From: 66-474 sp035281745
Lineage (GTDB): Bacteria; Pseudomonadota; Gammaproteobacteria; Xanthomonadales; Rhodanobacteraceae
Reading direction: 5' to 3'
Length of the DNA stretch: 64,000 nt
NCBI GenBank assembly: GCA_035281745.1
Contig: DATEDI010000004.1
Location: forward strand, 76,007 to 140,006
The notes under the pieces are model-generated. The model was not told the origin of the DNA, ran no database searches, and saw nothing but the letters and a program-made list of their open reading frames with translations. The position numbers were made by a program, and so were the translations under genes. Each line of letters opens with the position of its first letter. Position 1 is the stretch's first letter. Shown piece by piece: positions 36,162 through 44,939 of this stretch.

Positions 36162-37393
36162 TGTCCTCGCAGCACGAACGGGGGGTGGGCAACCGGTCGG
36201 ATCCGGCATCCGGACCGTTGTTCGCGCTGGTGGCGGGCGAGGACTCCGGCGACCAACTCGGCGCCGAGCTGATCGAAGCCTTGCGCGCGCGCTTTCCGGA
36301 CGCGCGCTTCGCGGGCGTCGGCGGCCCGCGCATGCGCGCAGTCGGTTTCGATGCATGGCACGACATCGCAGAACTCTCGGTGATGGGGCTGGCGGAAGTG
36401 TTGCGTCACCTGCCCCGCCTGTTGCGGCTGCGGAAATCGATCGCGGAACGGCTGACGGCGCTGCAGCCGGACGCCTTCATCGGCATCGACGCGCCTGATT
36501 TCAATCTGGGCCTGGAAAAGCGACTGAAGCAGGCGGGTATCCGAACCGTGCACTACGTCAGCCCGTCGATCTGGGCGTGGCGCGAAAATCGCGCCCGGAA
36601 GATCGGCGAGTCCGCCGATCGGGTGCTGTGCCTGTTTCCGATGGAACCCGCGATCTATGCAAAACACGGTGTCGACGCCCGCTTCGTGGGCCATCCGCTG
36701 GCGGACCGGTTTGCGCTGGTGCCGGATCGCGACGCCGCGCGCAAGGCCATCGGTCTCGACACCGAAGCGCCGGTTCTCGCCGTGTTGCCCGGCAGCCGCC
36801 TCTCGGAAATCCACCGATTGGGCAGCATTTTCCTCGACGCCGCGCGGCGCGTGACGGCACAAATGCCGGGTCTGCGGATCGTGATTCCGGCGGCGAACGA
36901 AAGATGTCGCCTCGAACTTGAAAAGCTGTTGCGCAGTTCAGAATCCGGTGCACAGGTCACGAGCCCCGTGCTGCTCGACGGCCAAGCCCATCGCGCCATG
37001 GTCGCGGCCGACGTGGTGTTGCTGGCTTCCGGCACCGCCGCGCTCGAAGCCATGCTCGCGAAGCGCCCGATGGTGGTCGGCTACCGGATCGCGCCGTTCA
37101 CGCACGCCGTCGTCAAGGGGCTCGGCATGTTGAAGACCCATGTCTATTCGCTGCCGAACGTGCTTGCTGGCCGGACACTCGTGCCCGAACTGATGCAAGG
37201 CGATTGCACGCCCCAACGCCTCGCCGACGCGATCCTCGAACTGTTTCGAGACACCGACCGACGCGACGAGATGGTGCATGAATTCGAACGCACGCACCTT
37301 TCGCTGCATACTGGCGGTGGCGCCGCCGCAAGCGCGGCGCGCGCCATCGAACAATTGCTGATCCCGCACGCAGCGGAGTGGACACAGCCATGA
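36161..37393 (+). CDS. lpxB: lipid-A-disaccharide synthase
   Basis: 410 aa GT19 glycosyltransferase that joins UDP-diacyl-GlcN and lipid X. Motifs: LVAGEDSGDQLGAELIEAL at the N-terminus (after an ~18-residue leader), FIGIDAPDFNLGLEKRL, HYVSPSIWAWRENRARKIG, VLPGSRLSEIHRLGSIF and ASGTAALEAMLAKRPMVVGY. It overlaps the next gene by four bases (ATGA). Confidence 0.96.
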   Translation: MSSQHERGVGNRSDPASGPLFALVAGEDSGDQLGAELIEALRARFPDARFAGVGGPRMRAVGFDAWHDIAELSVMGLAEVLRHLPRLLRLRKSIAERLTALQPDAFIGIDAPDFNLGLEKRLKQAGIRTVHYVSPSIWAWRENRARKIGESADRVLCLFPMEPAIYAKHGVDARFVGHPLADRFALVPDRDAARKAIGLDTEAPVLAVLPGSRLSEIHRLGSIFLDAARRVTAQMPGLRIVIPAANERCRLELEKLLRSSESGAQVTSPVLLDGQAHRAMVAADVVLLASGTAALEAMLAKRPMVVGYRIAPFTHAVVKGLGMLKTHVYSLPNVLAGRTLVPELMQGDCTPQRLADAILELFRDTDRRDEMVHEFERTHLSLHTGGGAAASAARAIEQLLIPHAAEWTQP

Positions 37394-39117
37394 GCCTCGC
37401 GAGCAATCTGCGCTTCCTGCGCTGGGGCAACGGGTGGCGCGTCGCCCTCGCCTTGCTCGTCGTGCTCGTGACAGTGTGGCTGGGCCCACTGGGCGAACAC
37501 ACGGTGCTCGAATCCGCATTCGCGGCATGCATCCTCGCGGGATCGATCCTGCTCGCGATCGCCGCCAGCCGACGCCTGACATTCGGCGTGGTCGTCGGTT
37601 GCCTGCCGATGTTGCTGCTGGTGATCGCCGCCGAGCTGAAATTCCGTTACCTATCGACGCCGCTGCTGGCCCCCGACCTCGTCTACTACTTCAACGCGGA
37701 AATCGCCGAGACGCTGCTGCGTTACCCGTTCATCATCGGGGCGATCGTGGCGGCGATCGTACTGGTACCGCTGCTGCTGGTGCTGCTCTGGCGTGGCGAC
37801 ATCCGGTTCGCGCGGAAATTCCCCGGCCAGCGCGCGATTACCCTCGTCGCTGCCGTCGCGCTCCTCGCCGTAACCCTGTACCCGCACGGGCCGTTCGCGC
37901 AGGTGTACGACAAGGGTGTGTGGCAGGCGATGATCGACAAGAGCTTCGTGTCGGATTTCATCGTTTCGATCCCGAATGCGCGCGTCAACGAACCGCCGTT
38001 TCTTCCGGGTGACGCGACACGTGACGATTGGCACGATCTCGCCGACGCGGAGACCAATGCCGCGCATCGGCCCGACATCATCGCGGTGCTGGAGGAAAGC
38101 ACGTTCGATCCGCGCATGCTGACCGCGTGCAAATCGAAACTGTGCGACGCGCGCATGTTCCACGCCGACGCCGACACCATCGCGCACGGCTGGATGAACG
38201 TGCACACCTGGGGCGGCGGCACCTGGACCAGCGAATTCGCCTTCCTGTCCGGGCTGCCGCACACACTGTTCGGGCCGGCCGGCGTCTACGCGCCGTTCAA
38301 TCTCGCCCCGCGCATCCGCTTCACGCTGCCGCGCCTGCTGGACGCCGACGGTTACCGTACCGTCGGCATCTATCCCACCGACGGCGACTTCATGAATGGC
38401 CGCGACGCCTATGCCGACTACGGCTTCGACGCGTTCTACGGCGGCCGCGAGCTGAAACTTGGCTGGGGCGCGACCGATGCCGAAGTATTTCGCGCGTTCG
38501 AGCACGTGTTCGAAGCGGAACGTGCAAAGGCGCACGGCAAGCCGCTGTTCGTGTTCATGCTGACGCTGCATCAGCATGGTCCGCACATGACGCCGCTCTC
38601 CGAGTTGCCGGCGCCGTACGACAAGCCGCTGTTCACGGGCAAGCTCGCACCCGGCAACGCGGCGCTGGACGATTGGCTTAACCTCAACCTCACCAATTAC
38701 CTGCAGCGCCTGTCGATGTCGGACGCGGCGATGGCGAAGCTGGAGGGCTTCCTGCGCCATGACGGACGACCGGTGCTACTGTTGCATTTCGGTGACCACC
38801 AGCCCTCGTTCGATGGCGCGATCAACACGCTCGCCAAGACGGTGCCGCCGGCGGTACCCGATCCACAGTACGTGACGTATTACATGTTGAAGGGTTTCAA
38901 TTTGCCGGTGCGGCCGGAAAATTATCCGGTGCTCGACATCAGCTATCTGGCGTCGCTGCTGCTGGACGCCGCGAACCTGCCGCGCAACCCGTTCTTCATC
39001 GCCAACACGCTGTTGCGCGACCGTTGCGACGGCCACGATCTCGACTGCCGCAATGCGGCGCTGCGCGACTCCTACCGCGCGTATGTGTTCGGGGACCTGC
39101 ATGACCTTGCCGATTGA
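37390..39117 (+). CDS. LtaS/sulfatase-like membrane transferase coupled to lpxB
   Basis: 575 aa. Five or so N-terminal membrane helices (to ~165) are followed by a periplasmic alkaline-phosphatase-superfamily domain. The likely nucleophile is Thr238 in VLEESTFDP, as in lipoteichoic acid synthase and OpgB/MdoB-type enzymes. TWTSEFAFLSGLPHTLFGPA and LLLHFGDHQPSFDG match later metal-binding motifs. Such enzymes move phosphoglycerol or phosphoethanolamine from phospholipid to a glycan. Gram-negative bacteria have no lipoteichoic acid, so lipid A/LPS or periplasmic glucans are candidate acceptors. Its ATG overlaps the lpxB stop, and its own end overlaps rnhB by 17 bases, so it is embedded in the lipid A operon. 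The acceptor is an inference only. Confidence 0.8.
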   Translation: MSLASNLRFLRWGNGWRVALALLVVLVTVWLGPLGEHTVLESAFAACILAGSILLAIAASRRLTFGVVVGCLPMLLLVIAAELKFRYLSTPLLAPDLVYYFNAEIAETLLRYPFIIGAIVAAIVLVPLLLVLLWRGDIRFARKFPGQRAITLVAAVALLAVTLYPHGPFAQVYDKGVWQAMIDKSFVSDFIVSIPNARVNEPPFLPGDATRDDWHDLADAETNAAHRPDIIAVLEESTFDPRMLTACKSKLCDARMFHADADTIAHGWMNVHTWGGGTWTSEFAFLSGLPHTLFGPAGVYAPFNLAPRIRFTLPRLLDADGYRTVGIYPTDGDFMNGRDAYADYGFDAFYGGRELKLGWGATDAEVFRAFEHVFEAERAKAHGKPLFVFMLTLHQHGPHMTPLSELPAPYDKPLFTGKLAPGNAALDDWLNLNLTNYLQRLSMSDAAMAKLEGFLRHDGRPVLLLHFGDHQPSFDGAINTLAKTVPPAVPDPQYVTYYMLKGFNLPVRPENYPVLDISYLASLLLDAANLPRNPFFIANTLLRDRCDGHDLDCRNAALRDSYRAYVFGDLHDLAD

Positions 39118-39787
39118 CGACTTCGCGGCGTTCGCCACGCTGCCGCCGCACAAGCTGCGGCGCTGGCCCACCGCGACGGACGTGGCCGGCGTGGACGAAG
39201 CGGGTTGCGCGCCGCTGGCAGGGCCGGTGGTGGTCGCCGCCGTGATCCTCGATCCGCGATGCCGCATCAACGGACTGGACGATTCCAAGGTCCTGTCGGA
39301 ACCTACGCGGGAAAAGCTTTACGCGCGCATCGTGGCGCGTGCCCTGGCGTGGAACGTCGTCGCGGTCGGTGTCGAGGAGATCGATCGCATCAACATTTTT
39401 TACGCGCGCATGGCCGGCATGATGCGCGCGCTCGAACGCCTCACTTGCGCGCCGCGCTTCGCATTGATCGACGGCAACCGTTTACCGCGCACGCTGCCCT
39501 GCCCCGCGCGCGCACTGGTGGACGGCGACGCGATCGCGCCCTCCATCAGCGCAGCCTCGATCATTGCCAAGGTCACCCGCGACCGGCTGATGCGTGAGAT
39601 GGACACGCGTTGGCCAGGTTACGGGTTCGCCCAGCACAAGGGTTATCCGACCCCGAGCCATCGCGAAGCGCTGCAGCGGTTGGGGCCGTGTCCCGAACAC
39701 CGGCGCAGCTTCGCGCCCGTGCGGGCGGTGTGCGCGGAAGAACAGGGGCCCGTGCCCGTCCAGGCGGAACTCCTGAACCCGCTGTGA
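39101..39787 (+). CDS. rnhB: ribonuclease HII
   Basis: 228 aa. It removes RNA residues embedded in DNA. Catalytic acidic residues are in VAGVDEAGCAPLAGPV (Asp-Glu), in ALIDGNRLP, and in VDGDAIAPSISAASIIAKVT. The C-terminal part has GYGFAQHKGYPTPSHREAL. The normal GRG motif that follows DE-x-G reads GCA here (codons GGT TGC GCG), an unusual change at the site that recognises the RNA-DNA junction. The start ATG has GGGGA before it and lies inside the previous gene. Confidence 0.93.
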   Translation: MTLPIDDFAAFATLPPHKLRRWPTATDVAGVDEAGCAPLAGPVVVAAVILDPRCRINGLDDSKVLSEPTREKLYARIVARALAWNVVAVGVEEIDRINIFYARMAGMMRALERLTCAPRFALIDGNRLPRTLPCPARALVDGDAIAPSISAASIIAKVTRDRLMREMDTRWPGYGFAQHKGYPTPSHREALQRLGPCPEHRRSFAPVRAVCAEEQGPVPVQAELLNPL

Positions 39788-40090
39788 CGATTCGCGCAGG
39801 GTCGGGCCGACCTTGGGCTCCATCCGGCGAAACCAAACAGCTTGTGGGGTTTCAATCGAGGCTTCGCTCAATCCAATCCATCCGCCGCTCTTGCAGGTTG
39901 GCCTGAACCGGGCTCCATCCGGCGAAGCCCAACATTTTCCGTCGGGCTTCGCACGCCCAAGTCCGGGGTCAACCCAACCCGGCAATGCAATAACCGTGTG
40001 GGAAGGCCATGGGCAACGCCGCAGCACGCTGTCAAGCTTGCCGCACCCGCGTGGCGACAATACGCTTGCACGGTTGCCACGAACCTCGTC
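39788..40090. repeat. 303-bp gap with a 17-bp direct repeat and a hairpin
   Basis: GGGCTCCATCCGGCGAA occurs twice (39815-39831 and 39910-39926). The second copy leads into a hairpin CGAAGCCC...GGGCTTCG (39923-39951) of the common Lysobacterales intergenic type. I see no gene. The region is probably the dnaE promoter region; a GACAATACGC stretch near 40050 is the only -10-like sequence noted. Confidence 0.55.
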
Positions 40091-43000
40091 ATGCCGATCC
40101 GCTACGTCCACCTGCGCACCCACAGCGAATATTCGCTGCGCGACTCGACCATCCGCATTCCGGAAAAACCGGAATATGGCGATCCGGCCAAGGCCAAACA
40201 TGCGAACCTCGTCAGCCGCGCGACGGAGCTGGGCTTGCCGGCGCTGGCGCTGACGGATGATTCCAATCTGTTCGCGCAGATCAAGTTCTACCGCGCCGCG
40301 GAAAAAGCCGGCATCAAGCCGATCGTTGGCTGCGACGTCTGGATCGCCAATCCCGACGATCCGACGCGCCCCGACCGCCTCACCCTGCTTTGCCGCGACC
40401 ACCCTGGTTATCTCAACCTCGCGCGGCTGATCTCGCGTGGTTGGCTGGAAGGTCAGCACGCCGGGCGCGCGCAACTGCAAGCAGACTGGCTGGATGGCGC
40501 CACCGGCGGCCTGTTCGCGATCGCGGGCCGCGACAGCGCCTGCGGACGGTTGCTGGTCGCGCAACGCGAATACGATGCGCAACTCACCCTCGATTCCTTG
40601 CGCCGCCATTTCGATGACGGCCTGTACCTCGAAATCACCCGCACGCAGCGCGAAGGCGAGGACACCTTCAACGCCCACGCGCTGCAGCTTGCATCGCGCC
40701 TCGACCTGCCGGTGCTGGCCACCAACGACGTGCGCTATCTCGACGCCGACGACTTCGAGGCACACGAGGCGCGCGTGTGCATCCAGCAGGGCTACCAGCT
40801 TTCCGATCCGCGCCGGCCGCACGAGTATTCGACCGAACAATGGCTGAAACCCGCCGACACGATGGCGGCACTGTTCGCCGACCTGCCCGAAGTACTGGAC
40901 AACACGGTCGAACTCGCCAAGCGCTGCAATCTCGAACTGTCGTTCGGCACGTACTACCTGCCGGCGTTTCCGGTGCCCGCGAAGGAAACGCTGGAATCGT
41001 GGATCGGCAACCAGTCGCGCGAAGGCCTCGAACAACGCCTCGCCGAAAGCGGCGTGGCCGACGGCCACACGCGCGAAGACTACACATCGCGCCTCGAACT
41101 GGAACTGGACGTGATCGGCAAGATGGGCTTCGCCGGCTACTTCCTGATCGTGTCCGACTTCATACGCTGGGCCAAGTCGCGTGATATTCCGGTCGGGCCG
41201 GGGCGCGGTTCGGGCGCGGGCTCGGTGGTGGCGTGGTGCCTCAAGATCACCGATCTCGATCCGCTGCGTTTCGGCCTGCTGTTCGAACGCTTCCTCAACC
41301 CCGAACGCGTGTCGATGCCCGACTTCGACGTCGACTTCTGCATGGAACGCCGCGACGAGGTGATCGCGTACGTCGCCGACAAGTACGGCCGCGACCAGGT
41401 CAGCCAGATCATCACCTACGGTTCGATGGCGGCGAAAGCCGTGCTGCGCGACTGCGGCCGGGTGCTGGGCATGCCGTACGGCCAGGTCGACAAGATCGCA
41501 AAACTGATCCCGCGCGTGCCGCTGGACCTGACGCTTTCCGACGCGCTGGGCCTCAGCGGGAAATCGAAGAAGGAACCCGACCGGGTGGTACGTGAGTTCT
41601 GCGAGGCGTACCAGCAGGATGACGAGGCGCGCACGCTGATCGACCTCGCCCTGAAACTGGAAGGCCTGACCCGCAACGCCGGCAAGCACGCGGGCGGCGT
41701 GGTGATCGCGCCGACCCCGCTGACCGATTTCGCGCCGCTTTATTCGGAACCCGGCGGTGCCGGCGTCGTGACGCAATACGACAAGAACGACGTCGAAACC
41801 GTGGGCCTGGTGAAGTTCGACTTCCTCGGGCTGCGCACGCTCACCATCATCGACTGGGCGGTGAAGGCGATCAATGCGCGGCGCGCGAAAACCGGCGAGG
41901 AACCGCTCGACATTGCAACGCTGCCGCTCGACGACCCCGCGGTCTTCAAGCTGTTCCGCGAGGCACGCACCGGCGCGGTGTTCCAGTTCGAAAGCGCCGG
42001 CATGCAGCGGCTGCTGAAAGACGCCAAACCCGACCGCTTCGAGGACCTGATCGCGCTGAACTCGCTGTTCCGCCCGGGCCCCATGGACCTGATCCCGAGC
42101 TACGTCGCGCGCAAGCACGGCCGCGAGAAGGTGACCTACCCCGACCCGCGCGTCGAGCCCGTGCTCAACGAAACCTTCGGCATCATGGTCTATCAGGAGC
42201 AGGTGATGCAGATGGCGCAGATCGTCGGCGGCTACTCGCTCGGCGGCGCCGACCTGCTGCGACGCGCGATGGGCAAGAAGGTGCCAGCCGAGATGGCCAA
42301 GCATCGCGGCATCTTTCGCGACGGCGCGATGCAGAACGGCGTCGAGGAGAGAAAGGCCGACGCGATCTTCGACCAGATGGAAAAATTCGCGGGCTACGGC
42401 TTCAACAAGTCGCATGCCGCCGCGTATTCGCTGGTCGCGTACCAGACCGCGTGGCTGAAAACACACTACCCCGCCGAATTCATGGCCGCCACGATGTCGT
42501 CCGACATGGACGCCACCGACAAGCTGGTGCAGTTCATCGAAGACGCGCGCGGCATCGGACTCTCCGTATTACCACCCGACGTGAACGCGTCGGACTACCA
42601 CTTCGTCGCGATACCCGGCGACGGGCCGAAAACGCACGACGCGATCCGCTACGGCCTCGGCGCGATCAAGGGCGTGGGCCGCGCGGTGTGCGAAGCCATC
42701 GTGGCGGCGCGCACCGCGGGTGGAGCATTCCGCGATCTGGCGGACTTCTGCGCGCGCATGGATTCTGGCAAGTTGAACAAGCGTGTGTTCGAAGCGCTAA
42801 TCCAGTCGGGCGCGATGGATACGCTGGGCGCCAATCGCGCCACGTTGACCGCGCAATTGCCGGAAGCGGTAAAGGCCGCCGAGCAAAGCCTGCGCGATCG
42901 CGAAGCCGGACAGAACGACATGTTCGGCGCCGCGCTGGCGCCGGTCGCGACGGTTTCCATTGCAACGCCGCAGCAGCCCCCGTGGACGCTGGAACGCAAG

Positions 43001-43687
43001 CTCGCGGGCGAGCGCGCCACCCTCGGCCACTACCTTTCCGGCCATCCCACCGATCCCTGGCGCGAGGTGCTCGCACAACTTGCGAGTTGCCCCATCGGCG
43101 ACATCGCAGATCGCCACGAGCCCCCCCCGCCCCGCGGCGGCGGCGATGACGATGACAACCGCCGGCGCCGCCCGCCGGAAACGCCGTGGGCCGTTGCCGG
43201 CATGATCGTGAAGATGCGTCGCCGCGGCGACACCGGCGCTGCGGTACGCATCGAGGACTGGAGCGGCGCGATCGAAGTCAATTTCTTCCGCGAGGCAATG
43301 CAGCAATACGCACCGCTGTTGCAGCCCGACGCCATCCTTGTCATCGAAGGCGGCCTCGCGCTCGACGACTTCAGCGGCGAACTTGCGATCCGCGCACGCC
43401 GTGCATGGACACTGGACGAAGCCTGCGAAGCCGGCGCGCGCGTATTGCGTGTCGGCGTCAACGGCATCGATGCCGGGTTCGTCACCACCTTCAAGCGCGC
43501 ACTCGCCGGTCATTGCGGCGGCCGTACGCCGCTGCTGCTCACCGGCTATCGCAACGCGACTGGCAGCGCCGATCTTCGGCTCGGCGACGACTGGCGTGTC
43601 AAGGTCAGCACCAACCTTCTGCGCAGCCTTGCAGAGGTGCCGGGCGTCAAGTCCGTGCAGCCCTCGCTGTCGCGGCCCGCCGCGTGA
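40091..43687 (+). CDS. dnaE: DNA polymerase III alpha subunit
   Basis: 1198 aa, the normal DnaE1 size. N-terminal PHP domain (YVHLRTHSEYSLRDS). Polymerase active-site Asp residues are in MPDFDVDFCMERRDEVI, with GPGRGSGAGSVVAWCL upstream. Then NKSHAAAYSLVAYQTAWLKT, a helix-hairpin-helix region (~GAIKGVGRAVCEAIVAA) and an OB fold near the C-terminus (AVRIEDWSGAIEVNFF). The ATG at MPIRYVHLRT is chosen; the frame is open ~83 codons further upstream but non-conserved. An Asp/Arg/Pro-rich insert (around PPPPRGGGDDDDNRR) lies between the tau-binding-type and OB regions. The stop codon overlaps an inverted repeat. Confidence 0.96.
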   Translation: MPIRYVHLRTHSEYSLRDSTIRIPEKPEYGDPAKAKHANLVSRATELGLPALALTDDSNLFAQIKFYRAAEKAGIKPIVGCDVWIANPDDPTRPDRLTLLCRDHPGYLNLARLISRGWLEGQHAGRAQLQADWLDGATGGLFAIAGRDSACGRLLVAQREYDAQLTLDSLRRHFDDGLYLEITRTQREGEDTFNAHALQLASRLDLPVLATNDVRYLDADDFEAHEARVCIQQGYQLSDPRRPHEYSTEQWLKPADTMAALFADLPEVLDNTVELAKRCNLELSFGTYYLPAFPVPAKETLESWIGNQSREGLEQRLAESGVADGHTREDYTSRLELELDVIGKMGFAGYFLIVSDFIRWAKSRDIPVGPGRGSGAGSVVAWCLKITDLDPLRFGLLFERFLNPERVSMPDFDVDFCMERRDEVIAYVADKYGRDQVSQIITYGSMAAKAVLRDCGRVLGMPYGQVDKIAKLIPRVPLDLTLSDALGLSGKSKKEPDRVVREFCEAYQQDDEARTLIDLALKLEGLTRNAGKHAGGVVIAPTPLTDFAPLYSEPGGAGVVTQYDKNDVETVGLVKFDFLGLRTLTIIDWAVKAINARRAKTGEEPLDIATLPLDDPAVFKLFREARTGAVFQFESAGMQRLLKDAKPDRFEDLIALNSLFRPGPMDLIPSYVARKHGREKVTYPDPRVEPVLNETFGIMVYQEQVMQMAQIVGGYSLGGADLLRRAMGKKVPAEMAKHRGIFRDGAMQNGVEERKADAIFDQMEKFAGYGFNKSHAAAYSLVAYQTAWLKTHYPAEFMAATMSSDMDATDKLVQFIEDARGIGLSVLPPDVNASDYHFVAIPGDGPKTHDAIRYGLGAIKGVGRAVCEAIVAARTAGGAFRDLADFCARMDSGKLNKRVFEALIQSGAMDTLGANRATLTAQLPEAVKAAEQSLRDREAGQNDMFGAALAPVATVSIATPQQPPWTLERKLAGERATLGHYLSGHPTDPWREVLAQLASCPIGDIADRHEPPPPRGGGDDDDNRRRRPPETPWAVAGMIVKMRRRGDTGAAVRIEDWSGAIEVNFFREAMQQYAPLLQPDAILVIEGGLALDDFSGELAIRARRAWTLDEACEAGARVLRVGVNGIDAGFVTTFKRALAGHCGGRTPLLLTGYRNATGSADLRLGDDWRVKVSTNLLRSLAEVPGVKSVQPSLSRPAA

Positions 43688-43771
43688 AAACCGGGGTCAG
43701 AGTGCAATTTCGCGCTTTTCGCGCCGCCATCCATTGGGCAAATTGGAAATTGCACTCTGACCCCGGTTTTC
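43686..43771. repeat. 86-bp palindromic element with 26-bp perfect arms
   Basis: The 26 bases from 43686 (starting GAAAACCGGGGTCAGAGTGC) are the exact reverse complement of 43746-43771, with a 34-base loop. The GGGGTCAGAGTGCAATTT core is a sequence I recognise as a widespread REP/RAYT-type palindrome in Proteobacteria. It begins on the dnaE stop codon and ends six bases before the accA -10 box. Confidence 0.8.
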
Positions 43772-43783
43772 GGCCGGTATAAT
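43756..43783 (+). promoter_or_regulatory. accA promoter abutting the palindromic element
   Basis: A perfect TATAAT lies at 43778-43783. The best -35 candidates (TCTGAC at 43756, 16-base spacing, or CTGACC at 43757, 15-base spacing) fall inside the right arm of the inverted repeat, so the repeat may supply the -35 element. Confidence 0.55.
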
Positions 43784-43811
43784 CGACGCTTCGCCGGATC
43801 AGACGCAGCGA

Positions 43812-44768
43812 ATGAACCCCAATTTCCTTGATTTCGAGCAGCCGATCGCCGAGCTGGAAGACAAGCTGCGCGAACTGACCACGGCGGGTCGGGATAACGC
43901 CATCGACGTCGATGACGAGGTCGGCAAGCTGCGCTCGAAGCTGCGCAGCAAGACCGCCGAGATCTTCCGCGACCTTTCGCCGTGGCAGACCACGCAACTG
44001 TCGCGCCATCCCGGGCGCCCCTACACCCACGATTACGTCGCGGTGATCTGCGACGAATTCCACGAGTTGGCAGGCGATCGCATGTACGCCGACGACGCGG
44101 CCATCGTCGGCGGGCTGGCGCGCATCATCGGGCGACCGGTGATGGTGATCGGCCACCAGAAAGGCCGCGACATCAAGTCCAAGGTGCGCCGCAACTTCGG
44201 CATGCCGCGCCCGGAAGGCTATCGCAAGGCGCTGCGCCTGATGCAGATGGCCGAACGTTTCGGCTTGCCGATCCTCACCTTCATCGACACGCCCGGCGCC
44301 TATCCGGGCGTCGGAGCCGAAGAGCGCGGCCAGAGCGAAGCCATCGCGCGCAATCTCGAAGTCATGGCCGATTTGAAGGTGCCGATCGTGTGCACCGTGA
44401 TCGGCGAAGGCGGCTCCGGTGGTGCGCTGGCGATCGGCGTCGGCGACCGCGTCAACATGCTGCAGTATTCGACCTATTCCGTGATCTCGCCCGAGGGTTG
44501 CGCGTCGATCCTGTGGAAGAACGCCGGCCGCGCCAGAGACGCCGCGGAAGCGCTGGGCCTGACCGCGCCGCGCCTCAAGGAACTCGGCCTGATCGACAAG
44601 ATCATCCGCGAGCCCACCGGCGGCGCGCACCGCAACCCGCGCTCGATGGCGATCCGCCTGAAGGCGGTGCTGCTGAACGAGCTCGACGAGCTGCAGGCGT
44701 TGCCGGTGGAGCAACTGCTCGAACAGCGCTACCAGCGTCTGCGCGGTTACGGCGCGTACCAGGACTGA
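43812..44768 (+). CDS. accA: acetyl-CoA carboxylase carboxyltransferase subunit alpha
   Basis: 318 aa, standard length. With AccD it transfers carboxyl from biotin to acetyl-CoA, the first fatty-acid step. Motifs: FLDFEQPIAELEDKLREL at the N-terminus, GHQKGRDIKSKVRRNFGMP, FIDTPGAYPGVGAEERGQSE, and the oxyanion Gly-Gly pairs in GEGGSGGALAIGVGD. It ends RYQRLRGYGAYQD. It lies after dnaE as in most gammaproteobacteria. Confidence 0.97.
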   Translation: MNPNFLDFEQPIAELEDKLRELTTAGRDNAIDVDDEVGKLRSKLRSKTAEIFRDLSPWQTTQLSRHPGRPYTHDYVAVICDEFHELAGDRMYADDAAIVGGLARIIGRPVMVIGHQKGRDIKSKVRRNFGMPRPEGYRKALRLMQMAERFGLPILTFIDTPGAYPGVGAEERGQSEAIARNLEVMADLKVPIVCTVIGEGGSGGALAIGVGDRVNMLQYSTYSVISPEGCASILWKNAGRARDAAEALGLTAPRLKELGLIDKIIREPTGGAHRNPRSMAIRLKAVLLNELDELQALPVEQLLEQRYQRLRGYGAYQD

Positions 44769-44939
44769 GCCGATACCGGTGCGATGAATCCTCACACCGA
44801 TTCCGGATTCGGCCCTGCGGCACGCTCCGGAATGACGAGCAGCGTCGGCGCTGACCTTCAGCGGTTGGTGTCCGCCCCGGTGAGCCACGCGTTGCGCCGC
44901 CGCGCTACCATCGACGCATCTGCCGCGATGGAGTTGTCG

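Noticed and set aside
39482..42466. 994-codon open frame on the minus strand across rnhB and dnaE
   Set aside because: It is the antisense of dnaE in high-GC sequence. The peptide is His/Arg/Gln-rich with no family motif, while dnaE on the plus strand is complete.
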